Positions 14,862-18,485 of a stretch of 18,485 nt of DNA are shown one piece after another. Source of the DNA: JBOGGN01 sp050744165. Lineage in GTDB: Bacteria > Actinomycetota > Acidimicrobiia > Acidimicrobiales > Palsa-688. Below the pieces are notes generated by a model. The model searched no databases and was not told the origin of the DNA. It worked only from the letters and a program-made list of their open reading frames with translations. The first letter of the stretch is position 1. Each line of letters starts with the position of its first letter. The stretch lies in assembly GCA_050744165.1 (NCBI GenBank), contig JBOGGN010000032.1:1-18485 (forward strand). The letters are read 5' to 3'. Position numbers and translations under genes: made by a program.

Positions 14862-15241
14862 TGACCAAGTCCTCTGTCCCCGCCGCAGTTTTCCTTGTGC
14901 TGAGTGGCGTGAGCGATATCGGCGCGGTGCCACTCATGTTGAGCGGCCATAACCGGCCACCCGGGGCCGTCGCAGGTGGTGCCATCGTCTTGGCGGTCGC
15001 CAGCATCGCGGCTGCAGTTGCCCTCACTCGGGGCGCACGGTGGGCGACCCCGCTGGGCATCGGGTCGCGCGTCCTCGACCTACTGGGAACGATGCCGGTG
15101 ATCATCGGCGTGGCCGGAGCGGGCCTGGCGGCCGCGGCAGCCGTTACTGCCATGCTCTCCGTCGCAGCTATCGGGTTCTTGGGCCGACTGGTGGTGAGCC
15201 GCCGGTCGCAGGTAGGCCGACCGCTCGATCTCAGGACCTAG
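14861..15241 (+). CDS. Small multi-pass membrane protein
   Basis: 126 residues with about four hydrophobic segments: SSVPAAVFLVLSGVSDIGAV; GGAIVLAVASIAAAVAL; GTMPVIIGVAGAGLAAAAAV; TAMLSVAAIGFLGRLVV. The basic C-terminal tail suggests a cytoplasmic end. The ATG at 14861 shares its A with the stop of the peptide gene and has GGAG eight bases upstream. The last 11 bases overlap the 3' end of the LuxR-type gene on the other strand. No family recognised; the pairing suggests it may export, anchor or sense the upstream peptide, which is inference. Confidence 0.7.
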   Translation: MTKSSVPAAVFLVLSGVSDIGAVPLMLSGHNRPPGAVAGGAIVLAVASIAAAVALTRGARWATPLGIGSRVLDLLGTMPVIIGVAGAGLAAAAAVTAMLSVAAIGFLGRLVVSRRSQVGRPLDLRT

Positions 15242-16979
15242 GCCCAGGGGCGATTCCTTTGGTTGTGGCCCACAGTGCGATTTGCGTCCGGTTCTGGAAT
15301 CCGAGCTTGGTGAGGATGTGTTGGACGTGATTCTCGGCGGTCCGCTCGGAAACAAACAAGAGGTCGGCGATTTGGCGGTTGGTGAACCCTTGGGTGATCA
15401 GCGCCGCGATTTCGAGTTCTCGCTTCGTGAGGTCGGTTGAACGGCTTGGTTGCGGGGCGCCCCGGAGCGTGGACAACAGGTTGTCGCTCTTGGCACGCAA
15501 GGGGGACATACCGAGTCGTGTTGCCGTGTCGGAGGCGTTGGTTGCCAGTAGGAGCGCCTCGGACCGGTCGTCCGGCCGGCCGCGGTGCGCCAGGACCTTG
15601 GCCAGCTCGTACCGGGATTCGGCCTCGAAGGGAGGCAGGCCGGCGTTCTGGTTGGCGTCGACCGCAGCGCCGAGGTGTCGCACTGCGGCGTCGCTCTTGC
15701 CGATACAGGCGGCCAGGCAGCCCAGGGCGAACTGCGCTGAGCCGTGCATCGCAATCAAACCGCTGCCACCGACGACGAAGTAGCGAGCCCACGGGAGGAG
15801 CCGCTGATAGGCCACGGTGGCGCCGTCGACGTCTCCGATCATGGCCGTCAGACGCGCTCGTTGATCTTGGGCGACGAGACCGACGAACCTCGGGACCTGC
15901 CAGCTTCGCCACGGCGGCAGCCGCTGGTCTTGATCGGCTGCCCGGTCCATCTGCCCCCGCTCGGCGTACCAGAGCCCCAGTGGGACGCGGGTGGCCACCT
16001 CCGACGGCGTCGCACGTTCGTCGGTCATGGCCTCCAACCACGAATCAAACTTGGAGTCGCCGGTGAGCTGGGCGAGTTTGGCGGCGATGACCCAGTGCAT
16101 CTGCTTGCCTCGCGCGTCGAGACCCCGCTCGGCCAGCGTGATCATTTCGTCGAGGTAGCGGTCCGCATCGGAAAGACGACCCCGGCCCATGGCTAGCGCG
16201 CATCGGGTCCGAGCCAGGTGCCAACCGGCGACAGGTTGATGGAGACGTTCGACGACGGAGGCAAGCGGCCCGAGCTCGTATTCGGCGGCGTCGATTTCGC
16301 CCAGTTGGCATCGGGCCTCTATTCGCCACAGATGTCCCCACAGGGCGGACCACGGGTCGTTCGTCTCGGCGCTCAGCGACAGCGTACGGTCCGCAACCTC
16401 GAGGCGATTGTCGACTCCGTCAGGGTCGGCGCAGGCCATCTGGCGTGCCCGCAGCGCGCTGATGAGCGCGCTCGACGTGCCAGCCGCGTCGGCGAGCTGC
16501 AGCGCCTGTCGACTGAGCGCCTCTGCGTGATCGGCCGCTCCGTCGCTCAGTGTGAAGCTGTGCACCGTGGCGAGCGCGGCGGTCAGGCGGGCGCGCATCT
16601 CGAGCTGGTCATTTCCGAGTCGGGGAAGCGCCAGTTCCGCGATGCGGACCACCCGCCGGCCCCACGCTTCGTCGGCGACTCCTTCGAACGCGACGGCGGC
16701 GCGGGCCATCGCTACCGGGTCGCCGGCTCGCCGGGCCTCGTCTGCGGCGTCGGACGCGGCGGCGATGGCGGAGCTGACGTCACCAGCTTTGAAAAGTGCG
16801 CCGGCTCGGCCGAGCAGCACTCGGCACCGATCGGCGGGGCTGAATCCGCCGGAGCCCATCGCCTCGACCGCCTGATCGAAGAGACGGGCAGCCTTCTCGT
16901 AGGCCAACTCGGCGAGCGCGCCGGCCGCCGCCCGTTCCGCCCACTCCACGGCGGTGTGCGCATCGCCCGAAGGGAACAA
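15231..16979 (-). CDS. LAL-family LuxR regulator, C-terminal half (TPR-like region and HTH)
   Basis: 582 codons, but the first (TTG) is probably not a true start: it continues the reading of the upstream AAA-domain ORF after a frameshift. Alpha-helical, TPR-like repeats fill most of it (for example AYEKAARLFDQAVEAMG and SSAIAAASDAADEARRAGDP). Residues 517-575 are a LuxR-type helix-turn-helix: LTKRELEIAALITQGFTNRQ, IADLLFVSERTAENHVQHIL, TKLGFQNRTQIALWA. Joined to the other half it gives a regulator of about 990 residues, the normal size for LAL proteins. The 3' end overlaps the convergent membrane protein gene. Confidence 0.85.
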   Translation of the reverse strand: MFPSGDAHTAVEWAERAAAGALAELAYEKAARLFDQAVEAMGSGGFSPADRCRVLLGRAGALFKAGDVSSAIAAASDAADEARRAGDPVAMARAAVAFEGVADEAWGRRVVRIAELALPRLGNDQLEMRARLTAALATVHSFTLSDGAADHAEALSRQALQLADAAGTSSALISALRARQMACADPDGVDNRLEVADRTLSLSAETNDPWSALWGHLWRIEARCQLGEIDAAEYELGPLASVVERLHQPVAGWHLARTRCALAMGRGRLSDADRYLDEMITLAERGLDARGKQMHWVIAAKLAQLTGDSKFDSWLEAMTDERATPSEVATRVPLGLWYAERGQMDRAADQDQRLPPWRSWQVPRFVGLVAQDQRARLTAMIGDVDGATVAYQRLLPWARYFVVGGSGLIAMHGSAQFALGCLAACIGKSDAAVRHLGAAVDANQNAGLPPFEAESRYELAKVLAHRGRPDDRSEALLLATNASDTATRLGMSPLRAKSDNLLSTLRGAPQPSRSTDLTKRELEIAALITQGFTNRQIADLLFVSERTAENHVQHILTKLGFQNRTQIALWATTKGIAPGPRS

Positions 16980-18208
16980 AGCCAGTGGTGGGCCAGCTCC
17001 GCCGCGTGGCGATCGAGGTCAGCGGGGTGCGTCTGCTCGATGTGCTCGGCAACCCGACGGTGGATCTCGGCCCGACTCCCGGTGGGCACTTCGCCACGGA
17101 GAGTGTCGCGAATGAGGTCGTGGGAAAACTCCGCTCCCGGGCGACTGTCAGCGAGGGTGACGAGACCGGCCTGCGATGCATCGTCCAGCGCGGCCAGCAC
17201 CACGACGGCAAGATGGTCGGCGGCGGCGGCCACGGTCGCCGCGTCGACCCCGACGCCGATCACGGCTGCTGTGCGCAAGATCTCGCGGTTTGTCGGTGAC
17301 ATCCGGTCGAGACGCTCGACGATCACCGCCCTGATCCCTTCGGGGAGTCCCGTCGACCAGCCATCGCTGCGCACGTGGCCACCGCTGGTGGCATGGTCCA
17401 CCAGCCGACCAAGCTGGCTGACGAAAAACGGGTTGCCCCGGCTGCGGCGGGCGATCCCGGCGACGACGTCAAGCGCAAACCGATGGCCGAACGTCGCCTC
17501 CAGCTGATCGGCGACCTCGACCTCAGCGAAGCCTCCAAGGCGGAGCTGGACGGTGCCCGGTTCGCGGATAAACGCTCTCAGCACCGCACCGATGATGGGG
17601 TCGAAACCGACCTCTTGATCCCGGTAACCGGCGACAAGCATGATCCGCGACCTTCTGAGCTCACGGGCGAGATGAGCCAGCAGCGACACCGACGACGGAT
17701 CGGCCCAATGGACATCATCGACCACAATTACCAGCCCACTTGGCGCGGCGGAGCGAACGAGCGTCGATGTAACCGCTTCGAACAAGCGGAACCGATCCTC
17801 ACCACCGGGTGCTGATGCAATAGGCCGACGATCCCCGCCCTCTTCGTCATGCACGACATCCGGAATCAGCAACGCGAGCTCGGAAGCCCCCCCTCCGATC
17901 CGCTCCCGCATCGTTCCTGCTGTCGAGTCGCTCAGGCAGCCTCGCAGGATCTGCCGCCAGGGCCAAAACGGTGGGACGCCCTCCTCCTGGACGCAGCGGC
18001 CCCAGGCAACCACGGCTCCGAGATCCTCGGCTCGGTGTGCGATCTGCTCGGCCAGCCGGGTCTTGCCAATCCCGGGCTCACCAGCAAGCAAGAGGGCCCC
18101 GCCACTGCCCGCCAAGGCCGCAGCCAAACAAGAATTTGCCGCGTCCAACTCGGGGGCTCGCCCCACGAACGGCCGGGCATGCGACCCACTCCGAAGCGGG
18201 ATGACCAT
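16712..18208 (-). CDS. LAL-family LuxR regulator, N-terminal half (AAA ATPase), frameshifted
   Basis: From ATG 18208 the ORF encodes a STAND/AAA-type ATPase: RPFVGRAPELDAA near the start, Walker A GEPGIGKT at residues 43-50, and Walker B LVIVVDDVHWAD near residues 159-170. GNPFFVSQLGRLVD and DRMSPTNREILRTAAVIG follow, typical of the MalT/LAL regulators that bind ATP and an inducer. True coding runs to about 16980 (ELAHHWL); the remaining 90 codons read out of frame. One extra T in the TTT of CTTTG (16978-16981) would continue into LFPSGDAHTAVEWAERAA of the C-terminal half. It is divergent from the short ORF at 18311 and shares the intergenic region that holds element B. Confidence 0.85.
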   Translation of the reverse strand: MVIPLRSGSHARPFVGRAPELDAANSCLAAALAGSGGALLLAGEPGIGKTRLAEQIAHRAEDLGAVVAWGRCVQEEGVPPFWPWRQILRGCLSDSTAGTMRERIGGGASELALLIPDVVHDEEGGDRRPIASAPGGEDRFRLFEAVTSTLVRSAAPSGLVIVVDDVHWADPSSVSLLAHLARELRRSRIMLVAGYRDQEVGFDPIIGAVLRAFIREPGTVQLRLGGFAEVEVADQLEATFGHRFALDVVAGIARRSRGNPFFVSQLGRLVDHATSGGHVRSDGWSTGLPEGIRAVIVERLDRMSPTNREILRTAAVIGVGVDAATVAAAADHLAVVVLAALDDASQAGLVTLADSRPGAEFSHDLIRDTLRGEVPTGSRAEIHRRVAEHIEQTHPADLDRHAAELAHHWLCSLRAMRTPPWSGRNGRRPARSPSWPTRRLPVSSIRRSRRWAPADSAPPIGAECCSAEPAHFSKLVTSAPPSPPRPTPQTRPGEPATR

Positions 18209-18244
18209 GCTCTATTTTGCCTCTTTCCCAAGTGCACAGCACGA

Positions 18245-18300
18245 TTGAGTACCTGGCATAAGTACTTTCCCCGATGCCCGCCGCACCGCACCAGGCGCAA
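18245..18300 (+). promoter_or_regulatory. Conserved 56-bp upstream element, copy B
   Basis: Begins TTGAGTACC-T-GGC, with a second half-site ATAAGTA 13 bases after the first (18245 and 18258), then CGATG and a closing CAGGCGCAA. It aligns along its length with element A at 14529-14583, with one base of indel. It sits between the divergent LuxR-type gene and the short ORF at 18311, ending ten bases before that ATG. Confidence 0.6.
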
Positions 18301-18310
18301 AGTCTCCACC

Positions 18311-18376
18311 ATGGAAACCAACTCCGATTTCGGACCGCCGCGCGTTCTCGTCCTGCGAGTGGGAATGACATTCTGA
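18311..18376 (+). pseudogene. 5' fragment of a gene cut off by an insertion sequence
   Basis: A 21-codon ORF begins at ATG 18311 (METNSDFGPPRVLVLRVGMT...) ten bases after element B. Its stop TGA at 18374 is the first three bases of the first repeat of the presumed IS21-family end. The simplest reading is that an insertion interrupted a gene controlled by element B; the lost part should lie beyond the insertion sequence, if it was kept. Confidence 0.4.
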
Positions 18377-18485
18377 AGTGGCCCCAGTGGAGGCCATTTT
18401 GATGGTTTGAAGTGGCCCCACCCCCAACCCGCCAACCCCTACGTTGCGTGGTCGCCAAGACCTGCAATGAGGGGAGAAGGAGATG
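18374..18485. mobile_element. IS21-family insertion sequence end (partial)
   Basis: TGAAGTGGCCCCA occurs twice, at 18374-18386 and 18408-18420, 34 bases apart, with a variant AGTGGAGGCCA between. Multiple short terminal repeats that start with TG are typical of IS21-family ends. The window ends with GGGGAG six bases before an ATG at 18483-18485, a good start for an istA transposase gene just beyond the edge. Transposase sequence itself is not in the window. Confidence 0.6.

Noticed and set aside
16978..16984. Programmed -1 frameshift joining the LuxR halves
   Set aside because: The sequence around CTTTG is not a canonical X-XXY-YYZ slippery heptamer, and LAL regulators are not known to use frameshifting; a deletion or error is simpler.
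1..18485. CRISPR arrays, tRNA and rRNA genes, anti-phage systems
   Set aside because: No regularly spaced repeats, no tRNA or rRNA-like sequence and no nuclease/helicase defence genes were seen; the only defence-like elements are the two toxin-antitoxin modules.

Overview
The window is high-GC, gene-dense DNA, almost certainly actinobacterial. Starts are often GTG or TTG, and neighbouring genes are commonly coupled by GTGA or ATGA overlaps. A Pro/Gly/Tyr-rich membrane protein carries an N-terminal PGWWKASDGQWYPP segment of a kind I associate with actinobacteria, perhaps Acidimicrobiia. The class-level guess is inference only.

Positions 1-10850 look like ordinary, mostly intact chromosome. 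A three-gene plus-strand run holds the end of a quinone oxidoreductase, an unusual metallo-beta-lactamase/Rieske fusion and an FGGY sugar kinase. It converges on a DUF1990 gene. Next come a membrane-anchored extracellular protein, a small NfeD-like protein, a metallophosphoesterase, a short-chain dehydrogenase and a SIMPL-domain protein. A DrrAB-type ABC exporter lies on the minus strand, followed by a beta-propeller-like remnant and a DUF2510/DUF4190-type membrane protein with a recognisable promoter and a 17-bp palindrome.

Positions 10900-14640 look like an accessory island. Two toxin-antitoxin modules diverge from a shared 350-bp region: a Phd/VapC (PIN) pair on the minus strand and a Xre/MbcA-RES pair on the plus strand. 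The RES toxin is broken by an apparent one-base frameshift. About 1.5 kb of low-coding DNA follows, holding a probable 55-aa membrane protein gene, protein-like scraps and an inverted repeat resembling a transposon end.

Positions 14500-18485 hold a regulatory unit. A two-gene operon encodes a small secreted peptide and a multi-pass membrane protein. It converges on a very large LAL-type LuxR regulator (about 990 aa), which is also split by an apparent one-base deletion. A conserved element of about 55 bp, beginning with two TTGAGTA-like half-sites 13 bp apart, occurs twice: upstream of the peptide operon, and in the divergent region next to the regulator, ahead of a short ORF. That ORF is cut off by what looks like an IS21-family end running off the right edge. 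The shared element, the odd peptide/membrane pair and the regulator are the best candidate here for an undescribed system. Its function is unknown, and its link to the regulator is inference from position and shared sequence.
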